The translations under genes were made by a program, and so were the position numbers. A stretch of DNA of 64,000 nucleotides, taken from the NCBI GenBank assembly GCA_963585895.1, contig OY757904.1:63012008-63076007 (forward strand). The letters run 5' to 3'. Numbering within the stretch: the stretch's first letter is position 1; the number at the start of each line of letters is the position of its first letter. Under the pieces are notes generated by a model. The model saw only the letters and a program-made list of their open reading frames with translations, had not been told where the DNA came from and did not search any database. Below are positions 63,616 through 64,000 of the stretch, in pieces. This DNA comes from Sepioteuthis lessoniana. Taxonomy: Eukaryota > Mollusca > Cephalopoda > Myopsida > Loliginidae.

Positions 63616-64000
63616 AATGTATAAAGATCTCAAGAGATGAAAGTCAAGGAGTTCAAAGAAACAAAGTAATTGAAACAACATATTGACGTACCAGACCCAT
63701 GAGGGGCATATAACCTTTTTGTTTCAGAATCGGACAGTGTTTGTACGTAAATTGCATATAAACGAATGGACATACAAAATGAGGATATTGAACTGCAGAC
63801 TTGAAACAGAATAACTTACTTGATAACAGCATAATAATTTTTAATGAGAAATATAAGAACTTTGTTATTGCCAGCTATAGAAAGCGTTGGTTTTAGAAAA
63901 TTCCACCCCAAAGGTAAAAAGAATTAAAATGGGTCTCAAGGAAGACATGAAGATATCATCAACAATTACCAACTGGGAAAAATAACATGACAATATTGTT
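63616..64000. other. No feature recognised
   Basis: AT-rich sequence to the window end. Confidence 0.4.

Overview
This window is animal nuclear DNA. It is AT-rich, almost free of long open frames, and dominated by transposable elements. The only host gene I can assemble with confidence is XPA, the nucleotide-excision-repair scaffold. It runs on the minus strand from 35,818 down to 18,237 in five exons with correct splice sites and matching phases. The last exon expected from the family was not found and probably lies to the left of base 1. The SINE and LINE families look molluscan, most like a coleoid cephalopod (octopus-like). That is recognition from memory and has not been searched.

Repeat nomenclature used here is local to this window. 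SINE-A is a tRNA-headed element of about 290 bp; the best copies are 22,372-22,664 and 55,487-55,781. SINE-B is about 235 bp, tRNA-headed, with a tail that reads CCATTAAACAAAGA followed by CCAAACC-like sequence; the best copy is 59,589-59,833. SINE-C is a long element (about 0.5-1 kb) with its own head, a body built from repeated monomers of about 70 bp, and the same tail as SINE-B; the best copy is 29,205-30,170. SINE-D is about 255 bp and tRNA-headed. SINE-E is about 130 bp and tRNA-headed.

Layout. 1-18 kb: repeats only (SINEs, a ~240-bp purine-rich tandem repeat, microsatellites); presumably intron 5 of XPA if the last exon lies further left. 18.2-35.8 kb: XPA exons 5 to 1, with introns packed with SINEs, an RTE-like LINE fragment, mariner relics and an unidentified 0.76-kb insert. 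36.1-37.9 kb: two diverged, convergent copies of a unit with heat-shock elements, CCAAT and TATA boxes and a conserved small hairpin; this is the most unusual structure in the window. 38.3-39.2 kb: a deleted mariner. 39-49 kb: a LINE-rich block holding two RTE-like fragments in opposite orientation, a third RTE-like copy apparently split in two, and a decayed GC-richer L1/Tx1-type LINE at about 41.5-46.1 kb. 49.5-64 kb: SINEs, candidate LTR remnants, a third deleted mariner and a broken gypsy-type gag.

No CRISPR, operon, rRNA or functional tRNA gene is visible; every tRNA-like stretch belongs to a SINE. Most open frames over 60 codons are chance or transposon-derived. No homology search, alignment or RNA folding program was run. 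Element boundaries without target-site duplications are good to perhaps 10-30 bp.
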